Shown here one piece after another: positions 11,290-23,592 of a DNA stretch of 64,000 nt (the first letter of the stretch is position 1; every line of letters starts with the position of its first letter). The stretch spans positions 248,001-312,000 of the forward strand of contig WOAB01000110.1 in the NCBI GenBank assembly GCA_027886185.1, given 5' to 3'. The DNA comes from Rheum nobile (taxonomy: Eukaryota > Streptophyta > Magnoliopsida > Caryophyllales > Polygonaceae). Made by a program: the position numbers and the translations under genes. A model generated the notes under the pieces. That model did no database searches. It was not told the origin of the DNA and saw only the letters and a list, made by a program, of their open reading frames with translations.

Positions 11290-14200
11290 ATGCCTCCAAC
11301 GGCCACCGCCATCGCCGTCCAGCAGCCACCTCACTCTCTTTCCTCCGACTCCGACTACGATTCCGATGCAGCGCCGACCTCCATCTCCTCCGGCCAATCC
11401 CTGCGCCACGTCGACCTCTCCACCACCGTCTTCAAAGCCTACCTGGACACCAACGGCCACCAAGATTCAGATCCGAATCTCGATCTCTCCAAGATCCAGT
11501 CCTTCCTCGTCTCCTCCTCCTCCGGCGCCCTCTCCTGCCTCATCTGCCTCGAGCGAATCCGACCTCACGATCCCACTTGGTCGTGCTCCGCGCTCTGCTT
11601 CTCCGTCTTCCACCTCCAGTGTATCCAGACCTGGGGCCAGCAATCCTCCTCTCAATGCGCCTCGCGTGCCCTCACGCGCCTCCCGATCTCCGCCGACCGC
11701 GCCGAGGAAGCCTCCGTGTGGAGCTGCCCCAAATGCCGCTCCGATTACCCCAAAACCCTAATCCCCAAACTCTACCTCTGCTACTGTGGAAAATTGGAGA
11801 ATCCGCCGCATGATCCCTGGATCCTGCCCCATTCCTGCGGGGAAATCTGCCGAAGGGCGCTGAAGAACAACTGCGGGCACGATTGCTTGCTGTTATGCCA
11901 CCCTGGCCCCTGCCCGTCCTGTCCTAAGCTCGTCAAATCCCGGTGCTTTTGCGGCGCGGTGGAGGATGTGAGAAGATGTGGATTCAAGGAATTCTCGTGT
12001 AAATCTCGCTGCGCGAAGCTCTTGTCTTGCGGGAATCACATGTGCAGTGAGACCTGCCATGAAGGGGATTGCCCTCCTTGTAGGAAGAAGGGGGTTTACA
12101 GGTGCCAATGTGGGAAGGTGGAAGAAGAGAGGGAGTGTTTCGAGAGGGAGTTTCGATGCGAGAGCCCTTGCGAGAGGGTTTTGGGGTGTGGGAAGCATAC
12201 CTGCAGCCGTGGCTGCCATGGGGGAAAGTGTGGTGAGTGTCCAATGCAGGGGAGGAGGACTTGCCCATGTGAGAAGAAGGCTTATGAAGGGATGGCTTGT
12301 GACGTGGATGCACCCTTGTGTGGGGCTACTTGTGAAAAGAAGTTGAGCTGTGGGGTGCATAGGTGTCATGAGAGGTGCCACCGTGGTCCGTGTTTGAATA
12401 CTTGCAGGAGCGTGGTTACGAAATCTTGCCGGTGTGGGGGCTTGAGAAAACAGGTAAAAGCGTAATCTTATTGCTTTATGAGCATTGATCAATGCTGGTA
12501 TGCTGGTGTGTATATATAGGTTCAATGTCTTGGCATTTAGGACAAGAGATGAAACTTGCAGTATGAATTCTCAGATAGAAAATGGATGCTTTAGAGTTGC
12601 ATGGCCAATTTTGCAAGGGGGGAAGAAAAAGAGAAATCTTGGAAGAGATATTATTTTTATAGATATGAATATGTCTGGTGTTGAATGGTATCCTAATCAC
12701 AAGGTTTTAATAAGCACTTGTCATCTTTTACCTAAAATTCCAATTTTCATTTGATAGTCCCTATACAGATGTATTTTGTTTGTGCATTATCACATAAAGC
12801 CATGTATACTAATACTAGAGTAGGTACCATGTCATCAAGAATTGCTATGTGAAAGGAAGTGTTTGACAGAACGGGACTGTGGGCGCCATGCTTGCAGGCG
12901 GCGGTGCTGTGATGGAGACTGCCCTCCTTGTTCAGAGGCAAGCCTTGTGACTTTGAATTCATTGTTATATCTTTCCTTGAATAGGTGAAAGTACTGAATT
13001 TGCAAGGTTCTTAGGTATGTGGCAGGAAGCTTCGGTGTAGAAATCACAAATGTCCTTCACCATGTCATAGGTATGTTAAGACTTAAGAGCCGGTTTGACT
13101 GTTTCTGTAGAAGTGTCTTGCATACTGTTCATTTTGAGTTGCGTGATCAATTTTTTTGTATCTGCTCTTTGGTGCATACTGGTTTTTCTTCTCACTGATT
13201 TGTTTGTAAATTCATTCCTCTATCAAGAACACTGTTTTGATGACATTAGTAAGTAAATGCAGTCAGTAGTCTTGTGAGGTATTTGGCTTCATTTCGCTCT
13301 TTCCAAACCCCCCTTGATATATATCATGCCATAGATTGCAATCTGTTCTTGGGACCAACCTTAAAATTTGGTTATGTTTAATACTGATTTTACTACATGC
13401 ATAGAGATGCTAAATATATTAAACTGTCCGAGGACATTTTTTTGGAATATTCTTGTTGGTTAAGTGGTTGTGTTTTTAGCTTTAGGATAAAATCTGGGGT
13501 ACTTTGTGTGTGGATTCTTAGAATTCGCATAATGTATATTTATGTGTATAATGAATAAATGCATATTCTTGTACTAAAGGGTTTTCTCAGGCTATCAGTA
13601 TGTTAATTTATTGTCCCAGGGGTCCCTGTGCACCTTGTCCGCTCATGGTTACAATTTCATGTGCCTGTGGGCATACACGATTCGAGGTGATGATCTTATT
13701 CTGGTAATATTGTTCATGTGTTGATCACTTTTTAGGGAATTGATATGACTTTTTTATGCTCTATTTTTCAAGTTGATTTGATAAGATTCTATCTTCTCAT
13801 CCCTACCTGTTATCTGAAGATATCGGGGCTATTGTTTGTTAAGTTAATGTCACTTGATTGTCTGATAGGCAACTAAAGTTCAAAATTGAGGCTGTAGGAT
13901 CGCTTTACTATCTTTGTTTCTGCCATTCTGTTTTGGGGAGTCTGGGATGTATTTAAATATCGCTTTAATGCTACTCCTACCTGTTATTTGCTTATCAGTA
14001 ATTAGATGACGTCTGTAATAGGTTCCATGTGGTACTGAAGCAGTACAGAAGCCACCTCGCTGTCGCAAATTATGTCACATTCCTCGTTTATGCAGGCACA
14101 GTTCAATCACCAAGGTATTACTTCTGCCGTCAAAGCTTAAGTTCTTGTATTTTGTGTCGAACTACACTGTCAACTTCCTCTCTTTACTTTTCTGTTTGAT

Positions 14201-16432
14201 AAGATCATTATCCTTATCAACACTGCCTTAACATTTTGATGCATTTAGCCCCTTTGGTGCTTTACATTCAGTTTGCTCTTGTATAAGAAAGAGGCTATAT
14301 TGTTCACAATAATTTTGATTATCATGCTTAAATTTTGTTATCACAGCCACACAAATGCCATTATGGAGCTTGCCCTCCATGCCGCCTTCCTTGTGGAGAA
14401 GAATATCCATGCAGCCACACATGCAGACTAGAGTATCTCACTACCATTCATCAAACAATTTCTGCCAATTACATGATAGTGCTTTCATTCTAGTTTTTCT
14501 TTTCCTTTTTTCTAATTAGGGATCCTATATTTTGAACTACAGGTGCCATGGTCCTAGACCTCCTCCTAATCCAGAGTACACACTGAAGCCAAAGAAAAAG
14601 AAATCAAACTACCAGAGTGAACCTACTCCAGGTACACCATGCCCACCATGTCCAGAACTTATTTGGAGGTCATGCCGTGGCCAACACATTGGAGCAGAGA
14701 GAATGGTTGGTCTTTCTACCCTTCTTTGCTGCAGTTTATTTTCTTTTTGCCTCTTTAAACAGCTGCATGCTCCACAAAGCTATTAATTTTGTCACAATAT
14801 TGTTCCATGGAAAATTTCATTTCAGATGGTATGCTCCAAAAGTGCTGAATTTTCCTGTGACAACTTGTGTGGGAATTCTCTTGCTTGTGGCAATCACTTT
14901 TGCACCAAAACTTGCCATGCCTTGAAGAGTCTGTCACCATCTGCTGCTCAGGGAAGAGGCGAGTCATGTGAAGTGTGTAATCTTCCTTGTGACAAGGTTG
15001 AATCCTTATTTCTCTCTTTCCTGTCAAAAGCTTCCTTGTCTATGTCTCTCTCTATAAATTTTTACTAATTATTATTATCACATATTTCACTTAATTCCAT
15101 GGGTAACCACTTACCACATTATGAATTGTTCATGTCTAAATAACACGCCTTATCATCAGGAAAGGAGCCCAACATGTCCACATTCTTGTCCATTAAAATG
15201 TCACCCCGGCGAATGCCCTCCTTGTAAAGTGCTTGTAAAACGAGGATGCCATTGTGGGGCAATGGTCCATGTTTTCGAGTGTATGCATTATAACACCTTG
15301 TCTAAGGATGAACAAACAAGAGTTCGTTCTTGCAATGGACCTTGTCACAGGTAATTCATTGCTCATGATCATCTTTGGCATTTGAAAAATGTGGATTAGA
15401 TATTTGTGGTCTTTCATTGACACTATGGTTCTTGTATTTCTAGTTTGACGGTTTTTGACATCTATGTTTTATATGTTTGCAGAAAATTATCAAACTGTTC
15501 ACATCTCTGCCCAGAGATTTGTCATCCTGGGCAATGCCCATCTCCAGATAAATGCATTAAAAAGGTAATTTGATGTCATTTATGTGTCTTGCTACTACAA
15601 GTAATTCGATGTCATTAAAAAGGTAAATGCATTAAAAAAATGATTGTTTCAATCTGACTTGCAATGTTACTTGACACTTTTCTTCCCGATGATTTTCCAT
15701 TACCAGGTTGGAGTTCGCTGCGGATGCCATAGCCTGAAGAAAGAATGGCTATGCCAAGATGTTCAAGCTGCTTACCGAAAAGATGGTCGTGAACCTAAGG
15801 ATATACCAAAAAGTCAGTTTGGAGTTGGACTTCTTCCTTGTTCCTCTGACTGTAAGAGCAAAGTTCAAGTTGCTGAGGCGGAGTTACAACAACGTAAACC
15901 TAAGGCCTTAGAGGTAAACTATTTTTCTACATTTGTAAAATCATTTTTAGCATCACTAGATTTACTTCTTACCCAGATTTAGGGTCAGTTTGAGGGTAGT
16001 GTTTTCACTGGTTAATATTTTGGTTAGGAAATATTAGAATGTTCATGAAGTGAATAGCTACTTGGTTCTAATAATACTCTCGTCTTTTTTCCCCTCTCAA
16101 AGATGAAGACAGATTCAGAGAATACAAATCCTGTCAAAAAGCGTAGAAAAAGGCGTGAGCATGCACAAGGAACCGAACAGGCTTCGTTACTCCAGGTAAT
16201 TATCAAGTCTTGAACTTTTCTCTAATAAATTTGTAAGCTTACATCAACCAACTCTTGTGTTTCCCATGTGCAGAAAATCATGGCTGCTCTGTGGAGGTTT
16301 TTCCTGATAGTCACCCTTGTAGTGACTCTGATTGCAGTTGCGTATTTCGGGTACAAGGGTCTCTTTCTCGTATCTGACTGGATGAACGAGGCTGAAAAGC
16401 GTCGACAAACAAAAGGATACCCACGCATCTGA
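11290..16432 (+). CDS. NFXL2: NF-X1-type zinc finger protein NFXL2
   Basis: Thirteen exons join in frame: 11290-12453, 12824-12937, 13015-13070, 13620-13686, 14022-14114, 14347-14432, 14543-14705, 14826-14996, 15160-15350, 15483-15564, 15707-15913, 16103-16195 and 16274-16432. The product is 881 aa, close to the Arabidopsis NFXL2 length. Residues about 83-149 form a RING/PHD-like finger (CLICLER ... WSCPKC). From about 180 onward run NF-X1 fingers of the type CGxHxC...CHxGxCPPC. A basic stretch KKRRKRRER-like precedes a C-terminal membrane segment at about 832-855. NFX1-like proteins act as transcriptional regulators or E3 ligases; plant NFXL2 is linked to stress and clock control. The second intron uses a GC donor (GAG then gcaag at 12938). 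All cysteine and histidine signatures appear intact. Confidence 0.93.
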
Positions 16433-17488
16433 TGTGGGTCTTATACAGCAGTGAGATATAGAGGTTAGCTCAGTACTAAAAATTAAATTTTTGTACAAGT
16501 TCTTTATACCACATTCTTTTCTACCCTTTTGTGTTTGTGTGTATAATAAGTTTGCACTGATGAGTCTGCTGAGATAGGAAGGTGTTCTTAAGAGATAAGG
16601 AAACAGGATGAACTGGCTCTGAGTTTTGCATTTCATTTTTTTTTGTAATCTATGAAATATTTGTGTTGGACTATATAGAGCAGTGTTGGAACTGAGTTAA
16701 AGAGGAGGAAAAAAGGCTCAATTTGTTGAATTCAATAATTGTTCAGATTGAAATTTTGTTAGCATTTGGATTTTGGATTGATCTCAAAGGAAGTTTTCAT
16801 GAAACATTTCCTTGCAAGACTACTTTCTGCAATTTGTACAAGAGAGAAAATGGCCAAAAAAGATGTTGGTTGATCTGTGCTTTCATATATTTGGCCACTC
16901 TTGGGGGTTTACTTATTTTCATCTCTAAGTTTATGTGGTATTCCATTTTCTTTCCCTTATTTACTGTGCAATTGATGGATTTAAATCGTAATTATCCATC
17001 AGAAGTCATCTCCAACCAATGAAAATGCCAGGAAGATAGATTAGCTACTATCTATTCAACAAATTTATGTCAAACCTTGTTTAAAAACCTCTACTTGTCT
17101 ATCTCATTTGAATCATGAAGTGGTCCCAATAGGTGTTAAGAATTGTGAAATTGAATCTATATCATATAATCTAAGGGGGTTTTCTATTCTGGGCACACAA
17201 TAGATTTTCTATATTTAGCAATAATGTTTTTGCACAACAATCTTTATTATCCGCTCGAGATCAACTACACTCGTCAAAACATAATTTAACCCAAAAATCT
17301 AACATGAACGTTTAGGATTAAGGTCAAACACCTTTATAATCCAAACATACAATTACCCAACAATTAATAACTCTATGTTAGAACTTAGAATAACTTAACT
17401 CGGAATAAGTAGGTAAACTAGATATCGTATGCCATGTTTGTCATGCTATGTATCTACTAAAATGTTGGGTAAACTTGTTTGTGTAGTA
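16433..17488. other. 3' flank of NFXL2 and intergenic DNA
   Basis: The first few hundred bases are probably 3' untranslated region. The rest is AT-rich and shows no convincing gene; the open frame near 16723 has no family resemblance. Confidence 0.5.
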
Positions 17489-17712
17489 GCTTATAGCTCA
17501 CAAATTTATTGATTTTCATAAGCTATTACTTATAGTTTGTAACTTTATTTTCACTACCTAAATTATCTCAACTTGTCATGTCATGCTATATATATACTAA
17601 AACGTTTGAAATGCAAGTTGAGATAAATTAGCTAGTGAAACTAAGCTAAAAAGAGTTTGCAAGTTACAAAATATAAGTAATATAGCTTAGGAAAATTAGT
17701 AAGTTTATAAGG
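17489..17712. mobile_element. foldback MITE with arms of about 85-100 bp
   Basis: The left arm (about 17489-17575) contains TAAGCTATTACTTATAG, TTTGTAACTT and TTATCTCAACTTG. The right arm (about 17605-17712) repeats these in reverse complement with small differences. The arms flank a short AT-rich loop. No coding capacity. A target duplication could not be assigned. Confidence 0.65.
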
Positions 17713-18731
17713 TTGTTGTGGATGGCTAAGTTGATAACGGACCTAACGACCTTAGGGAAAATTCCATAGGCCTACGTGGAATAGTCGGGACCCACAAAGT
17801 GGGACCTACCTAAACCCATATCATCCAACTCATCAATGACCTGAATCAAACCCCTAGCGACCAATCTACTACCTACACCAATAATTCACCAACAATACTT
17901 GCCTCCATTTCTTAAAAGAAGTATGCACTCATTTTTTCCCTTGGTACAAAACCTTTCACACCCTGATTTCATGAACAAACATTGATTCATGCAGCAGATT
18001 TGTGGGTATTTGTTTTTAATTCTTGGGTCACAATACTTTTATTGATACCATCTATCTCTTGCTAGTAACATTATAGGTGGGCAGTCCAAATATGAAGTAG
18101 GAGAGGGACCCCCAACTTACCCTATTTTCCTTGAGTTTGGTTGATTTGATTCCCCACCAAATAAGCATGAAAAGTATTGAGTCCAAATTTTGTATTCAAA
18201 GTCAAAATCAGACACCATAAAATTCAGGGCTTTTTCAAAACACCCACCTTCCCTACCAGTGTATTGGACCACATGAAAAGAGAAGTGGGCTTCCTTCTTC
18301 TGTGTTCCAATCACAAAGAATTCAACTCATCATCATAAAGAATTTATGATCCATAAACTGAGTGAAGAACAAGTCATTTGTGTTCTTGCAGTAGAAATAG
18401 AAAACTTCTCCTAATAGAAAGTTCAACTCAGAGATTCCAGTCAAGAATTGACAACTGAGTCGTCTCATTGGACTCAGTCTTATTTGTATACTAGTCCAAG
18501 TATACCATAGTATCTTTGAGCAAACATACCAAAGTTGAGAAATTAAGAAAAATGTGATTTCTGTCAGAAATTAATCAATGTTTATTCTTGTCTTGTTAGA
18601 TGTTAGCAATACTCCCAAGTCTATACACTAAGAAATGCAAAACTTCCACATAAATCACTAACAAAAACTATAAAAAAAAAAAAACAGAATTGAAAAGAAG
18701 AAATCAATACTTATCTAATCTGTGAATGATT
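17713..18731. other. intergenic DNA and 3' region of the receptor kinase
   Basis: No gene recognised. The part next to 18732 is the likely 3' untranslated region of the minus-strand kinase. Confidence 0.5.
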
Positions 18732-21167
18732 TCAATCTGAACCAATGGACAAAGAAGCACTTGACATGCTTCCATGGCTCTCTTCACAGAGTGCCAATGC
18801 ACGCTCCAAGTTAGCGACAATGTCGGTCATTGTTAGCCTGTCTTTCCCCTCCAAATGCACACAATGCATTGCTGTGTACGCCACCAGCTCAACCGCCTCT
18901 GACTCGTTCGAATCCAGTGGGCCCACTCTCGGGTCCAAGATCCTCACCAGATCCCCTGCCATGATTGCCGGCACTGCAAAATCAACCAAGCTCGTTGGAT
19001 CGCCTCCATCCTCATCATCACCTCTGAAGATCGCTTTCCTGCCCGTTAAAAGCTCCAGCAACACGACTCCAAACCCATAAACGTCGCTCTTTGTAGTCAG
19101 CACGTTTAGCCCGTAGTACTCCGGATCAATGTACCCAACTGTTCCAGCCGCTTTCGAGGGTCTGAAATCAACGTCGTTCTCTGGACCCATCAGTGAGAGC
19201 CCGAAATCAGAAACTCTTGCTGTCCAAGTTGCATCAAGAAGGATGTTTGAAGACTTGATGTCTCGGTGTATGATGGGTGGAACCGCGTAGTTGTGGAGGT
19301 ACTCAATCCCGCGAGAAGCATCCAGAGCGATTTTGATCCTCATTTTCCATGAATTCACCAAACTGTTTGTCTTCTCCACGTTCTTCTTGTTGTGCAAGTG
19401 ATCATGGAGCGCCCCGTTTTTCATGAAGTCGTATACGAGTAGTCTTTCGTCCCTCTCTTCACAGAACCCAACGAGCCTCACCAAGTGCTTGTGGTGGAGC
19501 CTTGATAGGAACGACAGCTCCGACTCAAACGCGTTTTCCTTCTCTTGAAACTTCTTTGCCTTTGGACCCGTCTCACTTCTCTTAATAGCCACCTCTCTAC
19601 CGTTTGATAGCTTGCCCCTATACACCACACCGAAGCTCCCGGATCCAATCTTGTTCTCCAATGAGAAGTTATCTGTGGCGGTAGCTAGCTCTGAGAAGGC
19701 AAACTCTTCAGCTGTATCCGGGTGCTTCATAGAAGATGTTCCACTCCTCTGGCGTCTCATGGCTCTTGAGGCCTGCCGTCTGATGGTCAATGATCTTGAT
19801 GGAGGACTGTTGGTGGACAAACGCCCACCATTGGATCCTCCTCTACTGATCTGTGGTTGTACCGAGTTATGGATCTTCTTCCTCCCACAGAAACCGCCCA
19901 TGTACAAGCAGTATATGATGGTGCATATCCCAGTAAAGGTCCCAACTGATCCAACAATGGCGAATGCCAGCAGGCCTCTTCTCAAGGGCCTTGATGGTGA
20001 AGATGATGGTGAAGATGATGATGATGATGATGATGGCGGATTCTGAGCTGGTGGAGAGAATAGAGTGTTACAGGGCGAGCAGATTTGACCCGAGCCAGAA
20101 CAAAGCTTCTGGGATTCAGGATACACACCACATTGGCAAGATGACTGAACACATGGTCCAGGGATGATCATAGAAAAGTTGAGATTATCACCACTCCAAC
20201 CGGGTCCCCAACAGATAACCGAAAAATTGATGGAAACCAATCCACAGACGAAATCAGAACCCGCTGTGATCAGTTCAAACGACACCCCATTCGTTGAATT
20301 GCTGGAGTAATGGCCTCCATCACCCCAGCAGGCCACTGTTCTACTCAATGCCCTAATTCCACAGCTGAAATTGAAGCCTAGGGCAAGCTGGGAGAATGAT
20401 TCATCACTTGGGGAACCCAATTGACCGGAGCTATTGCTCCCTTTGCACACCAAAGATCCATCAGATGATTTCAAGCCACAAACATGGGACCCACCAGCCA
20501 CAATTGTTGCCATTGAGGAGTTCCCAAATTGATCTTGAATAGCCCTAGCTATGGTTGTATTGGAACCCCAACACAAAACCCTACCCCCAATATCACTGCT
20601 AGTACTATTAATCAGAATTCCGCAAGAAAACCCTAATCCAGATGAGATTGATCGGAATCCGTTAGTTCCAGCCGGCGGGTTAATCCCGCTAATACCTCTC
20701 CAACAAACGACGCCATTGGTGGAATTAGTGATCGCACAGACCTGGTCATCGCCAATTGAGATCTCCCTCAGTTTAGCGATCCTGCTAAAGTAAATCCTCT
20801 TGGGAAGGAACGTACCGTTTTGGACAGCGGTGTCCCAGCAGAGGAGGCTGTATCCGCCTGCACGGAGGCCGCAGAAGAAGCTCCTGCCGCCGGCGATGGA
20901 GTCGTAGGAGACATTGGGCCGTACGATGACTCTCCGGCCGTCGTTGAAGCACTCTATCCGGCGATTGGCCTCGCCGGCGACGATCCCGCAGATTGTGTTG
21001 GTGGAGTAGACGGCTGCGATGGTGGAGCCTTCCCCGAGCGAATTTACGGGGTGAAGTTGGAAGAAGAGGAGGAGAACGAAAATTCCGGCGAAGATGGTGG
21101 TTGCAGAGGTGGCGGCGGCGGCGCGTGAAAAGCGAGGGCTTTTGGAGAGTGTTGAGTTTAGCGTCAT
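18732..21167 (-). CDS. CRINKLY4-related receptor-like kinase (CCR3/CCR4 type)
   Basis: A single uninterrupted exon encodes 811 aa, close to the length of Arabidopsis CCR3. A hydrophobic signal sequence covers about residues 23-43. The extracellular part (50-335) has seven-bladed RCC1-like repeats marked by recurrent CG(L/I) and CWG/CWR words. A short Cys-rich TNFR-like patch follows (339-366), then a Ser/Pro-rich linker and a membrane segment at about 399-423. The kinase domain spans about 498-792: glycine loop GSGSFGVV (508-515), Lys529 in VAIKR, HRDIKSSNILL (634-644), DFG (654-656) and an APE-like DPEYYG. All catalytic residues are present, so it should be an active Ser/Thr kinase at the plasma membrane. 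Ligand and substrates are unknown. CCR3 and CCR4 cannot be separated by eye. Confidence 0.93.
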   Translation of the reverse strand: MTLNSTLSKSPRFSRAAAATSATTIFAGIFVLLLFFQLHPVNSLGEGSTIAAVYSTNTICGIVAGEANRRIECFNDGRRVIVRPNVSYDSIAGGRSFFCGLRAGGYSLLCWDTAVQNGTFLPKRIYFSRIAKLREISIGDDQVCAITNSTNGVVCWRGISGINPPAGTNGFRSISSGLGFSCGILINSTSSDIGGRVLCWGSNTTIARAIQDQFGNSSMATIVAGGSHVCGLKSSDGSLVCKGSNSSGQLGSPSDESFSQLALGFNFSCGIRALSRTVACWGDGGHYSSNSTNGVSFELITAGSDFVCGLVSINFSVICWGPGWSGDNLNFSMIIPGPCVQSSCQCGVYPESQKLCSGSGQICSPCNTLFSPPAQNPPSSSSSSSSPSSSPSRPLRRGLLAFAIVGSVGTFTGICTIIYCLYMGGFCGRKKIHNSVQPQISRGGSNGGRLSTNSPPSRSLTIRRQASRAMRRQRSGTSSMKHPDTAEEFAFSELATATDNFSLENKIGSGSFGVVYRGKLSNGREVAIKRSETGPKAKKFQEKENAFESELSFLSRLHHKHLVRLVGFCEERDERLLVYDFMKNGALHDHLHNKKNVEKTNSLVNSWKMRIKIALDASRGIEYLHNYAVPPIIHRDIKSSNILLDATWTARVSDFGLSLMGPENDVDFRPSKAAGTVGYIDPEYYGLNVLTTKSDVYGFGVVLLELLTGRKAIFRGDDEDGGDPTSLVDFAVPAIMAGDLVRILDPRVGPLDSNESEAVELVAYTAMHCVHLEGKDRLTMTDIVANLERALALCEESHGSMSSASLSIGSD

Positions 21168-21280
21168 CTAATGGAGTCTGATCCATTCATTGGAGGGAGA
21201 TAATAAACAGAGAGAGATTGAGAGGAGGAAGAAGAAGAAGATGAATGATGGATTTCATGGTTGCTCTGTTTCTAGGCGTG

Positions 21281-21286
21281 TTTATA
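21281..21286 (-). promoter_or_regulatory. TATA box of the receptor kinase gene
   Basis: On the minus strand TATAAA stands 114 bp before the ATG, with a CT-rich leader between them. Confidence 0.6.
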
Positions 21287-21299
21287 AAAGCTTCTCTCA

Positions 21300-22257
21300 C
21301 ACGTCTTTTTCAGAGAAAAGAATAAAAGAAAACTTTTTCAGAACAAAAATGAAATTCTTCTTTAAAAGGTGAGAGAAAATTAATTAGTGGATTATATTAT
21401 GTTTTTGGGAACGGAAGGTTTATTTTAATGCAATTTTTTGAACGGAAGTTATTGTAGGTTCACACATTTTGAATTTGAAGGATGTTATATTATATTTAAG
21501 GAAGGTGTTTCAATTGTTAAAAAGGTTTATTTTGAATCTTAAATATTAATCCATGCATGTTATACCAAAATGAATCATGTACCAATACAATGTTATCGAG
21601 TGTAAATAACTCTTATTTGGTACATTAGTAATTTTCATGGAAGATTTTTCTCATTGTATAGAAAATCAAAATCATCCTTTTGATTTGATTCAATGTATGT
21701 GCTTTTAAAAAAAATGTATGTGTTTTTTTCCCCATAAGTTATTAGGATAATGTTCTATGGAAGTAGTCTTATGATAGGATGAAAAAAAGATTTGATGATA
21801 ATTTTACAATTGAATTTACGCGGAATCATATACAAAATAGCATATACGGAGTAATTTTCAAAGAATGTAATTTTGAAGTAAGATGCATGGATGACTTAAA
21901 ATCAAGTCATCAAGATAGGATCTTTGAATGTGAACTTCTTTTTGCAAGGGTCTTTGAAAGTGAGATATATGTAAGGTTTTTAATTTTGTACATAAATATT
22001 TTGTGAGAGAAACGCTCCGATAAAATAAGAATTATAGTAAAACGGAGGTATTAATCTGGAATGTTGGATGAAGGGTGATGAACAGATGGATGAATGAGTC
22101 ATATAGTAGATATGATATGGGTGAAACTATCAGATCTTTTCAAATAAGGTAATTAATATATATTTTATTTAAAAGAAGATAATTAAGGATATTGTTAGAG
22201 GAGAGAGAAAATCATATCTTTCTTCCAAAACCGCTCCATTCCGTTGATGCATTTTCT
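21300..22257. other. upstream intergenic DNA
   Basis: AT-rich promoter-distal sequence of the receptor kinase. No gene, tRNA or clear repeat seen. Confidence 0.5.
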
Positions 22258-22858
22258 TCTTGTTTAACGATTTTTCAGCGTTCATGAATATCGATCACGT
22301 CTTTATGAATATCGTTCATGCGTTAATGAATATCGATGGATGTGAATATCTTCACTTAAAACATGAATATCATCACTTGATTTTTCAAGCGTCCTAATGC
22401 TTTGCAAATTCGTAGATTTGTAAATTTATTCTTGTTGTTTTTGTCATTATTTCTTGAATACCGTTCATGTATGTTTGTATGAATATCTTTGTTTAATATG
22501 TGGATATTACCAATTAAAGACATGAATATCACAATTTAAAATATGAATATCACCACTTAAGAATATATATGAATAACATAATCAATTACACGAATATCAT
22601 AATCAATTACATGAATATCACACTCAAGTACATGAATATCATAACTCAATTCATGAATATCGATCACTACCAATTACATTAATATTATCACCCAATTACA
22701 TGAATATTAACACATATTACACGAACATCACCCTCGATATCGTGAATATTACATGAATATCGATCATTACTCAAATATTAATATTACCACCCAATTATAT
22801 GAATATCAACACATATTACACGAATATCACCCCTTATATCGCAAGTATTACATGAATG
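22258..22858. repeat. degenerate repeat of ATGAATATC words
   Basis: About twenty copies of ATGAATATC (or CATGAATATCA) are spaced irregularly by 10-30 bases with CACTCAATTACA-like filler. The array stops exactly where the TIR-domain fragment begins. Confidence 0.8.
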
Positions 22859-23156
22859 ACATGGAGCTCAGAGGGCTTGACGTCACAGAAGATGGGGACC
22901 ACCTTCTTGTTGGACTCCGTCATCAGGGCCAGCTCGTGGAGGCAAAAGTAGGAGTCGCAGTAACGCGGCAAGAAGACAGCGACGCCCACCTTGCAACCGC
23001 GAATGGCGGTGTCGATTTTGTCGGAAAGGCGGCCGCCGGGGCACATGCTCTTGCTGTCCAGGAAGGGGTGGGCGCCGAGCCCCCGCAAGTGGTGGTAGAG
23101 GAGTCCGACCACCTTCCGCTTCGGTCGAAAACCCCAAAATGCTTCTCGTTTGAACT
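22834..23156 (-). pseudogene. orphan TIR-domain fragment
   Basis: The minus strand encodes about 75 residues of a plant TIR domain. Visible motifs are KVVGLLYHHLRGLG, FLDSKSM, IDTAIRGCKVGVAVFLPRY, YFCLHEL with the Glu position of TIR NADases, and VVPIFCDVKPSEL. The N-terminal strand with the usual DVFI motif is missing: a TAG lies 20 codons upstream and no start fits. The frame then runs into the neighbouring ATGAATATC repeat and stops at 22834. No NB-ARC or LRR sequence follows. The block is far richer in GC than its surroundings, as expected for a captured exon. It resembles TIR-only (TX) proteins more than TNLs, but that is an inference. Confidence 0.75.
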
Positions 23157-23225
23157 ATAAGCACAATAAAATAAAAAAATACTTAATTCAAATACAATAT
23201 TTTAAAGTCATTTTAAGTTTGGTTT

Positions 23226-23259
23226 TTTTTATTGTGTGCCCACGAGCACACAATAAAAA
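23226..23259. repeat. perfect 14-bp hairpin
   Basis: Arms ending TGTGTGC and beginning GCACACA pair over 14 bp around the 6-base loop CCACGA. It sits 9 bp before the target duplication of the next MITE. Confidence 0.8.
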
Positions 23260-23270
23260 TCATATATTTA

Positions 23271-23589
23271 GGCTCAGTTCGGTAAATTCAGTTGAAATGG
23301 GAGTTGGAGCTGAATGACTAGCTAGAGCTGAATTTATTAGCTTAATTATTTAAAAATTATAGTTGGTGTTCGGTATTACAAGCTGAAATGAGATAAATAT
23401 AAAATTTCGCTTGTTAATCTTCAACAATCTAGGGGGTCACATAAAAAAAATGGAAAAACTAAGCTACATTAATCTACCATAAGCTCCCTAATTAGCTAGA
23501 TTGATATTTTTTTTACCGAATACTCATTAATTAGATTAAAAAGAAAATTAAACTCCGTTAATCTCAAAAAAGCTTTATCGAAAGAAGCC
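23271..23589. mobile_element. Tourist-like (PIF/Harbinger) MITE
   Basis: The terminal inverted repeats start GGCTCAGTTCGGTAAA on the left and, on the other strand, GGCTTCTTTCGATAAA on the right. Both ends are flanked by TTA (23268-23270 and 23590-23592), the target duplication typical of Harbinger elements. It has no coding capacity and is 319 bp long. Confidence 0.7.
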
Positions 23590-23592
23590 TTA

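Noticed and set aside
11267..11761. 164-codon Pro/Ser-rich frame overlapping the NFXL2 start
   Set aside because: A shadow of the GC-rich NFXL2 first exon; codon pattern and conserved Cys lie in the other frame.
16723..17022. 99-codon frame after NFXL2
   Set aside because: AT-rich, no motif, and no promoter or splice logic.
20785..21186. 133-codon Arg-rich frame overlapping the receptor kinase start
   Set aside because: Out-of-frame shadow of the kinase ectodomain.
22834..23156. a functional TIR-NBS-LRR resistance gene
   Set aside because: No start, no N-terminal TIR motif, no NB-ARC or LRR sequence nearby.
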